Position numbers and translations under genes: made by a program
Part shown: piece after piece, positions 10,718 through 21,066 of the stretch
Layout of the letters: each line of letters starts with the position of its first letter
How positions within the stretch are numbered: position 1 is the stretch's first letter
Assembly: GCA_021613535.1 (NCBI GenBank)
Contig: CP075492.1
Location: forward strand, 7,316,001-7,380,000
Length of the DNA stretch: 64,000 bases
Direction of reading: 5' to 3'
Origin: Adineta vaga
Taxonomy: Eukaryota > Rotifera
Notes under the pieces: model-generated
Database searches by the model: none
The model's input: the letters and a program-made list of their open reading frames with translations, nothing else
What the model was told of the DNA's origin: nothing

Positions 10718-11463
10718 TTAACGCGACATTTTCAAACTCTTCATAATATTTTCTAGTTGTTGTTTACTATCATCATCAGTATAACTCAATGTAAACAAGA
10801 AATAATAAGAATCATTGTTTGTTTGTCTTGTATATTGAATTTGTTTTAAAACATTTCTATCATCGATAATCATCATTGATTGTTTTCTAATAAATGTTTT
10901 TCCATTTAAATCAACTACGCGACAATTACTTTCAGTTTCTCCTGTAGACAATGATATATTTTCATGAGTCATATCGTTTTTTGTGTATGGAATAGTTCTA
11001 CAGCTATTGTCTGTTACAGTTCCCTTCAGCGCACCTTCAACTATACATACAAGATTTGGATTGCTGTTTCCTAATGTTCCATACGGATATTTGAGGAAAC
11101 CGAAAAGTGGTAATAATTTGTTTTCTAATATTAAAGAAGTTGATCCAACTAAATCACTGCCATTGGTTACAATTAAGTTGCCAAATCTTTGTAATACAGG
11201 AATCAATTGTGAGGTATTCATTACATGCCATCCTTCAGGTTTATCTATTGATATACCAAAGAAAATATTTCCATAGTGATTTGCATATGTATTTTTCATA
11301 TCTGTTGGTAAAATATTGCGTTTGTTCAAAACTATCAAAGTAATTGTCAAATATAATATATTATCTTAAATAATCAAATTATGATGAACTTACTTAGAGG
11401 ATTCGCATCGACAAATACAAATAATGTAACTATTGTCATTATTTTGAAGCATTTTGAATCCAT
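10718..11463 (-). CDS. secreted protein of unknown function
   Basis: Two exons (11394-11463 and 10718-11331) joined by a 62-base GT-AG intron encode 227 residues. Exon 1 starts at the ATG at 11463 and supplies a signal peptide (MDSKCFKIMTIVTLFVFVDA). The mature region holds FFGISIDKPEGWHVMNTS near residue 50, which resembles the starting strand of PsbP/DcrB-like alpha-beta sandwiches (F-S-I-x-P-x-G-W). Four cysteines that could pair follow. The C terminus is a beta-rich segment ending in a helix (QLENIMKSLKMSR), as in those folds. The fold match is inference from the pattern only and the function is unknown. The whole gene lies between two plus-strand genes and shares no promoter region with either. 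Confidence 0.6.
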
Positions 11464-13497
11464 TTTGTTTTGTTTTTCGGTGTATACAATTCAATGGGTA
11501 TTTATAGACACGTTCTGTGTGGTAAGTGATCAAATGAACAATATTATGTCATGGGATATTGATGTAGACATAAATCGATGGTTAGACCGAAAGGGAAAAG
11601 ATCGAACGGACTGATATCGAAAGGAAAAAATAGAGAGGAGAAAAAGACAGAAAAGAAGAATGTCGAAAATAACACCGAAACGGATATTCTCCAGTTCTGA
11701 TGTGATACCATAACAGTTTATACTATACATACGTAAAACATAACACAGTAATGAAGTTTTCTTTTTTCCGTTTAGTAACTGTAATTGATAGAATATTTCA
11801 ATATTCCTTGACTGTTATAACATCACTATGGTATTAAATAATAGTTTTCTTCTCGTAAGTTACACAAACCAACATTGAACTGAGTATACATAACTTAGAA
11901 ACAATTCTCTTCTCCTTCGAGAAATTCGATAAATAACATCGAAACGACTATGAATCACTTGTTTCAATTTCATATTAAAAGAATTATCGTTTATGTTCAG
12001 TAAAACAGCACTGGACAAAATTGCGATCTGTGTCATGAATGACTATTTTCTGTGGAGATTAGACATCCGAGTAAAAAATGCATTGATAATTCAAAAAAAA
12101 ATAATATTCAGCAGGCATTGTTAGGGTCGCAACAAATCTGTCGCTCATTATAAATACAAATGTACAGAAAATTATAAGGAAAAATAAAAACAAAGCAAGA
12201 AAATACTACATCCAATAAACATATGAAAAAAAGATTTTCCTTTTTGAATTCACAGTTATTCTTTTATGTAAATGATTTTTCTGAGTGAGGAAGGCATTAT
12301 TTCTATAGACTTTTCATTTCTTCGTGCAAAGAGTATATACATAAATGAATCATGAAGAAGAAATTTTCTCATTGAAGTTACATTTATCAATTTAGTCACA
12401 TAATTTTTCTACAGAAAGCATTTTCTCATCACTTTAGTTACATATTTAAAGGCAACATTTTGACTTAAATAATATATTTCCGCTTGAATTCATCTTTTCT
12501 CCGACCCATCGAAAATTTGTTCAACTATCACTTATTGACACCGTAAAAAATCGACAGAGTAAATTGAATAAGAGTTTCATGAAGCATTTTTTTTCTAATT
12601 TGTTAGGAAAAGAAAAATTCTTTTCTACAGAAATCTTAATTAAGCTGACAGTCTTTATACCACAAATGAATAATTTCGTTAGAATCAAAATGATTTTTGA
12701 ATATTATTCTTCCGTCAATCAACTTAAGAAAATTTTGTTAATAACACAGCAAGGTATATGTTAGAATGGCGCATTTAGAAATATTTAATGATTATAATTA
12801 GTGTGAATGAGAAGAATAGCTTCGCTTATTTTTTTCTTTTCTTTTGAAGTTTATTTCCCATTCAATAAATAAAATAATACATGACATAGAAGTACTAATT
12901 CAAAGAGAAAAAAATGTAAATAGACGTCCTCTCTAATTCAAAGTATAATGATATCTATTTTTGTATTCTTGCCTTTTTGTTCCTCTTTCTAGATGTTCCT
13001 TTTCGTTGACATCTTGACCGTGTTAGTAAAAACAACTCGTATCTTTTGTTCATCGTTATTCATTCATAGAATAAAACTAGATTATAAGTAATATAATATA
13101 TTTATAATTCGACACATTCCATAATTAGTTTTTTTTTCAATAAACACATTTATAAGTCGTTCAATGAGAGAAAAATACGTTATTCTCAACGTGTTTATCG
13201 ACTAATTTTTGTACTTTAAACATTTGAATGTGTTTCTTATTATAATGATATTAGTACATCGAGTGTCGGTCTTTCTTCACAAGGTTCTGTGATGACAGAT
13301 TATAAAACAGATTCATTTTACATGAGTTCATTTAAACAGAAGGCTTTGCCATGAAAAGAAACGATCACTATTCTCTAGTATATGGTAAATGTCAAACTGC
13401 ATGACTTTTTTTTATATTTAGATGGAATTTTCGTCGAAAATGCTAAATACGTCTTTCAATATTTTAATTGAATAACTATTTAGGAAATAGTAGAATC
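11464..13497. other. 2 kb gene-poor AT-rich gap
   Basis: About 2.0 kb with only short open frames (for example 11530-11730 and 12564-12764) that lack domains, splice sites or codon regularity. Homopolymer A and T runs are common. The distal end near 13480 should hold the promoter of the GPCR gene. No repeat element was recognised. Confidence 0.5.
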
Positions 13498-14502
13498 ATG
13501 TTTGACAATAACAAAATTATTGGCTTTGTTTTAACTTTATTCACTGTTGGTAATAGTTCGTTTGCATGTTTTGTATCATTAATGGTCTTTATTGTTAGTA
13601 TATATCATTTCTGTTTCAATCGTATCAATCGAGATGATAAAATAATCATTCTTCATTGTATAAATTTATACTTTTATATAATAATGTATACAATGCTGGT
13701 GACAATATTTCATACACAAACATTATTAGGTGATCTATATGGAAGTCATTTTCAAACTAGATCATGCATATTCTTAGGAAATGTTTTGATTGTTATTAGT
13801 TCGACTATCTACATGGCTTCGGTTTCACAAGTAAGCAGTCGTTTATGACGTAAAGATTTAAATTTTGTGTTCCATTTATAGGCTTTCTATCGGCTATTTC
13901 GTGTGGTTTATCCAAAATATCGTTGCTTACAACATTTTCGATTTTACATAATACTACCGTTTATTCAAATCATCGTATCAGTGATATTAGTTTTTCCACT
14001 TTTGCTTTGGAATGCGGTGATTTATTTACCGAGTGAACATTATTGTTTTGTATCATACACAGGTTTTCGCAGTATTTTATGGGCAGTATTTAGTATTTAT
14101 ATCATTCCAATTGCTTGTATATTTCTTATCTATATTCGTATAACTATATTTATTAAAAAAGCAAATAATCAAACGATAGTTATTCGACGTCGACAAGAAC
14201 GTGATGTACTCGCTATTCAACGTATACTTACTACTGTTGGTTTATTAGCTCTAGCTGGTGCTCCTGCAGCTTATTTCCTAGTACGATTGATAGTTACGGG
14301 ACAAATTCATCCATTAACATATCGTGTTGCATGGTTAGCAGCAAGTATTTCTATGGTAGGATTAAGTGTTACATTAATATTTTCTGTACCGCAATTGAAA
14401 AGTATTATTTTGAAGAATACAACAAAAAATCAAAAGTTACAATCATCAAATGATAGAACAGTGACTGAAATTGAAATGAAAAACATTTTAGTTGATGAAT
14501 GA
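13498..14502 (+). CDS. rhodopsin-like seven-helix G-protein-coupled receptor
   Basis: Two exons (13498-13830 and 13882-14502) with a 51-base intron encode 317 residues. Seven hydrophobic helices can be traced. The TM3-to-loop boundary reads RLFRVVYPKY, in the place of the DRY-type motif of class A receptors. TM5 contains YIIPIACIFLIYI, and the third loop is short and basic. TM6 contains LALAGAPAAYFL (a GxP kink) and TM7 ends near VPQLK rather than NPxxY. A cysteine before TM3 (SCIF) and one in loop 2 (HYCF) can make the usual disulphide. The ligand is unknown. Another receptor at 19559-20536 shares the VTGQIHPL/ITGRIHPL segment between TM6 and TM7, so the two are paralogues of one expanded family. 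Confidence 0.8.
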
Positions 14503-14808
14503 AATTGCTTGTTTTGTTAGATCAAAAAAAATTTTATTACAGTATTTTATGTCTAGTTGATAAACTGAATTTTTGAAAGTGAAAAAAAAATTATAATAAC
14601 GCAATAATGGTGTATGTATGTAGCAAATGACTCATTTCACGAGAGTAGAGAACGAAAGAAACAAACGTCCATGATTCGTCTAAGCATTCTACAATGTTAT
14701 TTTGCCAACACATATTTTTACATTTTGGATGTCATAACACTCTTTGATTGAGCAATTTTGTTCCCGTTAGTAAAACACAACATAATTCTCCTATTCAGAT
14801 ACAAAACC
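14503..14808. promoter_or_regulatory. upstream region of the p97-like gene
   Basis: A 306-base gap ending in a polypyrimidine tract and AG at 14797-14798, ten bases before the next start codon. This looks like a 5' UTR splice acceptor. Confidence 0.4.
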
Positions 14809-16522
14809 ATGACAAATCATGAAAACCAATTGATCGTTGAAAATGCTCTCGATGATGATAATAGTGTTGTTAGATTATCATCGAAAATGATGGATAAATT
14901 ACAATTCTTTTGTGGTGATGCCGTCAAGCTTAAAGGTAGAAAACGACGACAAACGGTTTGTATTGCACTTTCGGATGATTCCTGTTCAGATGATCATATA
15001 AGAATGAATAGTGTCATACAAAAGAATCTACGCGTACATGCTGGTAATACTATTACAATTCAAGAATATCCACGTGCTATCTATGGTACACGTATTCATG
15101 TTTTACCATTCAATGATACACTTTGTGATATTGCCGAGGATGTATTAAATGAAAATTTAAAATCCTATTTTTGTGATGCTTTTCGACCAGTATACATTGG
15201 TGATACATTCACTATTCGAATAGGAACGGATAAAGTTGAATTTAAAGTCATGCAAACAGATCCAAGTCCATGCTGTATTGTCGCGCCAGAAACAGTGATC
15301 GATTGTAAAGGTGAACCGATTCATTACATCGAAGAACAATATTTGAACAATGAAGTGGACTTTTATGATATCGGTGGTTATAAAGATATAAAGAAAAGTT
15401 TGCAAGAAAGTGTTCAAGGTATTTTGAAGTATCAGAATACTGAGTATTATTTTAAGTATGGTTTACTACCCTCAACAGGTATACTATTGTATGGTCCACC
15501 TGGTTGTGGTAAGTTCTTATTGTAATAGTTTCAAGAATTGATATTAACATTGACTTTTTCTTTTTATTAAGGAAAAACAATGTTAGCGAAAGCACTTGCT
15601 AATGAATGTGATATGAACTTGTTGATAATCAAAGGTCCAGAATTGGTTTGTGCATGGGGAAATGATCCTGAAACCAATTTGCGTGCAACATTTGACAAAG
15701 CTCGTCAAAGTGCACCTTGTATTTTACTTATTGATGAGCTTGATTATGTGTGTAAGTAAATGGAAGCTATATACTAAATCTCATTTGATTATCTAGTTGA
15801 GAATGAGTCCATGGATCGTCTTATCAATCAATTATTAACTGAGATTGATGGATTGAATGTTAAAACACAAGTGATTCTTATTGCCGCAACAAATCGACCT
15901 GAGTTATTTTATCAAACATTTCTTCGACCTGGTAAGAATTTTCATTGACTTCTATGATGACAATTGTTTGTATTATGATCTTCATAATTTATCTAGGTCG
16001 TTTTGATGAATTAGTATACGTTCCACTTCCTGATGAAGACTCTCGTGAAGCTATTTTGAATATCACATTACAACGATGCCATATAGCTGCAGATGTTGAT
16101 ATGAAGTCTTTGTCGAGAATGCAGCAAGGAGCAAGTGGTGCTGATATTGTGGAGTTTTGTCGTACAGTATGCAGAGCAGCTATTCGAGAAGCCATAGAAA
16201 AAGAATCTCAAATGGAACAATTAGATGCAGATATTGATTTGAATATTGAAATTCGACAAGATCATTTTGAACAAGCGTTAAAAACTTCTTCCCGTCTAAG
16301 AACAATACATTATGATATTCGTAAGTATGAAGTATTCGCTCGAACGTGGCAATCATCGCATACATACAATTTCTTATTCCCGACTTCTTCAGAAGCTCAC
16401 ATCAATAGTGAAGGTAATACAAACCAGTTTTACTTTTTCGTTCATATATTTATCTCCTTGAAATAGGGAGTGGTAAACCAGTATCAAATGTTTACGTTGA
16501 TGACGATGATCTGTATGGATAA
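14809..16522 (+). CDS. shortened p97/VCP (CDC48) relative: N domain plus a single D2-like AAA module
   Basis: Five exons (14809-15508, 15572-15751, 15797-15931, 15997-16413, 16467-16522) encode 495 residues; full p97 has about 800. Residues 1-180 match the p97 N domain, for example RKRRQTVCIALSDDSCSD, IRMN and TDPSPCCIVAPETVI. The linker ends NNEVDFYDIGG. The only AAA domain has D2 marks: Walker A GPPGCGKT (229-236, Cys rather than the Thr of D1), ANEC and IKGPEL. It also has Walker B LLIDELD (D288, E289), AATNRPE, arginine fingers in FLRPGRFDEL, and SGADIVEFCR. Pore loop 1 keeps Trp but has Gly where D2 has Phe (CAWGND). The loop after Walker B is about ten residues shorter. The C terminus ends DDDDLYG, like the p97 tail that binds PUB-domain cofactors. 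It should still bind N-domain adaptors and form a single ring. Introns are canonical, so this is not an obvious pseudogene. Confidence 0.88.
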
Positions 16523-17115
16523 ATTTTAGGAAATAACAATTCTTTTTCATTGAATTTAAATCAGAACCGAACATTGTACATATATAAGCAAGAATAAATA
16601 TTGTAATTTTTTTTCATTACTAGCATGTATATCAAAACTAGATGAAGCGCTAGAAAGGCTTGCCAATGTGTGTAGGATGACTAACTTATAGGCTACCGGT
16701 GTCCGTTTCAACTTTTGCAAAGACTAAAAGTAGTACAACACTCATTAGAGTTCAGGTGTCTGAAATATTCTCTATTTTACTTCTTTTACTCTCGTTTAAT
16801 TTCTATGATCGATCACTTCGAATGATATTGTGTATATTGATGTTTCTCATAGCTGCAACTATGTATTTTCGTGTTAATAGTCTTATGAAAAAATACCAAT
16901 ATGAAACATTCTTTATCATAATGAAAGAATTAATTGTGTCTTTTATCAAAACGAAATTTTTCAGAATAATATTTCTCTTTCTAGTTTATTCTATATGCAT
17001 GTGTTTTATCTTTATTGACATAATATTTTTGAAAGCAATCGACGATAACATTGGAAATAATACCAAATGATTTGTTAACCGAACTATTCAAGTATTTCGA
17101 TGCTATTCATTATAT
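16523..17115. other. intergenic with one weak hydrophobic frame
   Basis: About 590 bases. A frame at 16699-17070 begins at GTG, not ATG, and would encode a hydrophobic 123-residue chain. It has no family resemblance and I do not count it as a gene. Confidence 0.4.
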
Positions 17116-17337
17116 ATGAATTCTCAAAAATTTTCTAATCTTATCTGGAGCTTACCTGCATTGATCCATTGTTGTTTGGATATAGAAAATCTTCTGAGAT
17201 CAACACTCAATTTAACTCATTTAAAAGTTGATGCTTATTATATTAACTGTGATGAATACCGATGGGAACATATAATTGATCTTTATTCACTAACGTTAAA
17301 ATTTTTTCATTTAAGAATGCATGTCACAATTGTCTAA
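17116..17337 (+). pseudogene. fragment of an F-box/LRR-family protein
   Basis: A 73-codon frame with LNLTHLKVDAYYIN and RWEHIIDLYSLTLKFFHLRM. These are the leucine-rich strand and the [YR]WExII...L..F.L.M signature commonly seen in the repeat region of rotifer F-box/LRR proteins. It has no F-box, no start context and no remaining repeats, so it looks like a remnant of a larger gene. The intact relative at 8896-10578 sits on the same strand. Confidence 0.45.
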
Positions 17338-17510
17338 TAAACGAAACAATGAGCAATGTGTTCATCTCTTTACCGATTCATTTCGTACGTATTTCTGATT
17401 GGATAAACATCACTGGTATATCTGTTATTATTATCTCGAAACAATTCACTGCATGAATATGTTAATCTATACCATTCCTTATGGTTTCGATCAATTGCAA
17501 AATGATATAT

Positions 17511-18171
17511 TCAACGTGCGCAAATCGATTTTGTCTTAGGATTTAAACGTGAACCATAATCTGGATTTTTATGTCGAAAGCATTGACATGCATCAACATG
17601 ATCGCAATAATCTATATTTGTTGTGCATTCTCTTACTATACAGTAACCAAATGAAGCAGAAGTTGATCTTGTTATTGTTGATGACGACGATAAAGACATC
17701 GGTGTAAAAAAATTTGAAATTTGTGGAGAAGAAGTGCTCTGTTCAATAAATTCCTGTTTCGATGGATCACGAATACAACTAACTATGTGTTTACCAACAT
17801 ATTGTCGAGTTTTCCTGGTATTCTCTACACACACTTGATAACTTCCCATACATTGCTATTTGCACGATCGATACGAATCCTGACAAAACAAACCAGATAA
17901 TTGGGATCATAACATTTAGATTGTGTTGGATTGAAGACATACATGTATGAACTATCATGTTTCAGAACACATAGTCGTTCATCTAAAATTACATACGGTT
18001 TCATTAAAACATTGCTATAAACTTGGTTTTCACAAGTAGCAAGACATTGAATAACCGTGCTCAATTCAGTACACTATTGTATCTTTGAGTAATAACAAGT
18101 ACGTCCACCACACAACAGTTGTGAGTTTGAGCACGTCACAGACGGAATAAGGGTTGACTGATTTAGAACGC
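17511..18171 (-). pseudogene. broken Cys-rich secreted-protein gene
   Basis: Reading from 18171 (just after a TTATCAG acceptor) towards lower coordinates gives a Cys-spaced chain (CGGRTCYYSKIQ, then CTELSTVIQCLATC). It is interrupted by an in-frame TAG at 18074-18076. The frame then stays open to a TAG near 17825. A second frame, overlapping by a few codons, continues with VGKHIVSCIRDPSKQ and further cysteines to a stop at 17511. No GT-AG intron of plausible length bridges either break. The Cys pattern resembles small CGGxCY-type extracellular modules frequent in bdelloids (inference). No intact signal peptide was found upstream; a nearby ATG (about 18236) runs only ten codons before a stop. 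Confidence 0.55.
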
Positions 18172-19558
18172 CTGATAATGTAAAAAAAAGTCAACGAACA
18201 GCTATATATTCAAATGTTGCTTCAGAATAGTCATTTTGAACATAGAATCAGTAATATCAACTATTCTTCTAGTGGTAGTCTAGTTCAATTTATATACTCA
18301 CTTTGAGTAGGATCTCGTTCACAAGTAGATGTGTAGTCTAGCACACTTGATATCTATATTTATTTATCAAAATCATGAATATCAAGTACTTCAAATTTAT
18401 TACTTTGTTTGATTGTATTATTTGATTGATTTATTTTTTGATAAAATAAAAAGTAATCTGAACAACCATTTCATATTTATTACTTCGATAAGTAGTAGTA
18501 AACATTCATTTATGATTAAATGTCTTTCCAGAAATTATGATCGAACACTGAATCTTGCTTTTTCCATATACTTACGGTTCGTGAATAATTTATGAATATT
18601 TTACTACTTTTATTGCATTCAACTATATTTCATATATGTTGTATCATTTATCGGATAGACACTATGCATTATTTCTAATATTGAACAAAATAAATCTGGT
18701 TCCTTGAAATAACTAAAGAAATGGCGACATGTCATTGTTTTTGGCCGCGAAGATCTAAGAACTGATTTAAAACAGAAACACTAAATCAAGACGAGAACTT
18801 TTCAAATTTCTTCACTAGAAAGAAGAAGAGTTTGATTGCGAAGCGTAAGAATCATCTGTAGACTCGATTCAATTCTGTTTTTTTAGTCAGATGATTTCTA
18901 ATAATATATCGTATAAATTTTGTCTTGTCAATTCGTGTCTGAACAGTATAAAATCTATAATTATCAACCATTTAACTCATAATTTTATATAGATAAATAT
19001 ATATATAAAATACGCTTCACACGCAACTTCGAGCATGATTGTTCTTCTAGTTCATTTCTCCGTTAAAATAATCGAGAAAAAAAACAGCATGGAAATTAGA
19101 GTTTAAAGTTCATCCTATATGCATACTGTTCATTCTAATTAGTAGTTTTAACACATCCTACATTAACATGTGATCGTCCAGGGCGATACTGTTTCATTTA
19201 TTAGTATAAAAAGCTGACAGAAAGCAAGTAGTTCAGGTCATTACATGAGCGATAATAATGAGTGTTTATACTGAAATAGATCATTATGTTTTTTCAGGTC
19301 GAATAAATACTTTATGAAACAGTAAGTTTGTTGTATTTTACTCTCTATTTTTGAAAAGCTTTCCATTGACATATCATATTAAATTTGAGAAAAATTGAGC
19401 TGAATATAAATCTTTTATTTCAATTCTTTTATTCTATTAAAATTACCAGACTCTCAATTATCTTCGTCTTTTTTTAGATTCTACATTAAATGCAAAAACA
19501 ACTTGTCATGGCATAATAATTTCCTTCAAACGAATGAATTTCTGTTCCCTTCCACATA
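18172..19558. other. 1.4 kb gene-poor gap
   Basis: AT-rich, with short frames only (for example 18413-18595). A short TA-rich tract lies at about 18995-19005. The right end probably carries the promoter for the GPCR at 19559. Nothing else seen. Confidence 0.5.
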
Positions 19559-20536
19559 ATGAAAAGCACTAGTATTCTAATCAATTGTACATCTTTATTC
19601 CTTCATATTCTTTCAATAATTGTAACATTCGTTTTTCTGATTCTTCTTATTTATCGTTTATATTTCAATTGTATTTATCGACGTCACAGTGACGCTATTA
19701 TTCCATCATCATCATCATCACCGTTTGATGATAATATTTCATTAATACTCATTCTTAATACACATTTTATTTGTCTAATATATAGCATAGTATGGATTCC
19801 AATGATTATGCGAACATTTGCTGGAGATTTTTCGCTTTTCAAAGATTTTTTATATTTTGGTGATTCGAACATATGTCGAGCACAAGTTGGCATCATTTTT
19901 TTCCTGACCACTCAACTCTATCATAGTATATTATTACAAGCACTCTATCGATATATTCGGATTGATGCCATTTTGAAAACGGATAGAAAATTACTTCGAA
20001 CTGTTTGGTTTTATATCCTATTGATTGTTTGCAGTTGGTTAATAGCACTTCTTGTTCTTATTCCACCATATACAATCATCGATGTATTTTCTTATTTCCC
20101 TGAATTACATCATTGTATGATTTCATTTTCTAATATACGAGGTTTCATTTATTCCCTTCTTGTTGCCTATCTTCTACCGATGAATTCAATACTATATATG
20201 TATTTTCGAGTGATTCTAAATGTACGTAGCTTATCGAAAAGAAGTCTTCTAATACGAACAAAACGCGATGTAATCGTTATTAAACGTATTGTATGTATTT
20301 GTGTTACAATTGGTATACTTGGATTTCCAACACTTTTCTTTTTATTTCAATTTATTATTACGGGTCGAATACATCCTCTTGCTGATCGTATTCATGAACT
20401 ATGTCTCTCCATTGGTATACTTGGATTTACAAGTGGTTTTGCAACTCTTAATTCGTTGATCAATATTTTACCTCGACGATCATCCGTTTTCTATACACAA
20501 AATGAAATGATGGTGATGAAAAAGGATTCTTCATAG
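19559..20536 (+). CDS. rhodopsin-like seven-helix G-protein-coupled receptor (paralogue)
   Basis: A single exon of 325 residues with seven predicted helices. An N-linked glycosylation site (NCT) lies in the short N terminus. The TM3 end reads LYRYIRIDAIL at the DRY position. A cysteine before TM3 (NICRAQ) and one in loop 2 (HHCMIS) could be bridged. TM5 is AYLLPMNSILYMYF and TM6 is VTIGILGFPTLFFLF. The segment before TM7 is ITGRIHPLADRIHEL, matching the receptor at 13498-14502 in position and sequence. A serine run follows TM1. It is a family-expansion paralogue that lacks the intron of the other copy. Ligand and G protein are unknown. Confidence 0.8.
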   Translation: MKSTSILINCTSLFLHILSIIVTFVFLILLIYRLYFNCIYRRHSDAIIPSSSSSPFDDNISLILILNTHFICLIYSIVWIPMIMRTFAGDFSLFKDFLYFGDSNICRAQVGIIFFLTTQLYHSILLQALYRYIRIDAILKTDRKLLRTVWFYILLIVCSWLIALLVLIPPYTIIDVFSYFPELHHCMISFSNIRGFIYSLLVAYLLPMNSILYMYFRVILNVRSLSKRSLLIRTKRDVIVIKRIVCICVTIGILGFPTLFFLFQFIITGRIHPLADRIHELCLSIGILGFTSGFATLNSLINILPRRSSVFYTQNEMMVMKKDSS

Positions 20537-21066
20537 AACTAAATTGATTATATCAATTAAATAACAGAACCTTTGTATTCACATACATTACCATATGTAG
20601 TGAACCGACATACTTTCATTGTACTATTTTGTTAAGTTATTTGATTTGGAGAGCGTTGAAAACGCGAAAGAATTAAAGGAGAAAAATGATATGTTATTTG
20701 TCAATAAAAATTCGATATGCTTTGCATAATTTAATTATTCACATTTAAGCTAACAAATAAGTGTAGAATATCTTTTAGAGATAAACGACGATGAACATTC
20801 TCAGATGAAAATGAATTTTCAATTCCTTTGTTTGATCACTAGAGTTATTGCTCCGGCAGAATAAAAACTTCTCCGTTTAAAATTATTAATGAAACTTCAT
20901 TTATCGAAGACACATATTTCTAATTATTGCAGCTTGACAATATATGTTCTTATCTTCAAACGAACAATGATAATCTCTCTACTATAGTGCTAGATTTTTC
21001 ATGAAAAGAACAGTATTATATTATCATTTGTTTATTTATGAATAAAAAGATTGAAGTTGAAAAAAT
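20537..21066. other. convergent 3' gap, no gene seen
   Basis: Between the 3' ends of the GPCR (+) and the TIR gene (-). AT-rich, with several AATAAA-like motifs on either strand (for example 20704 and 21039) that could serve as polyadenylation signals. Nothing else. Confidence 0.45.

Noticed and set aside
16699-17070. A hydrophobic 123-residue frame
   Set aside because: It starts at GTG rather than ATG and shows no family pattern.
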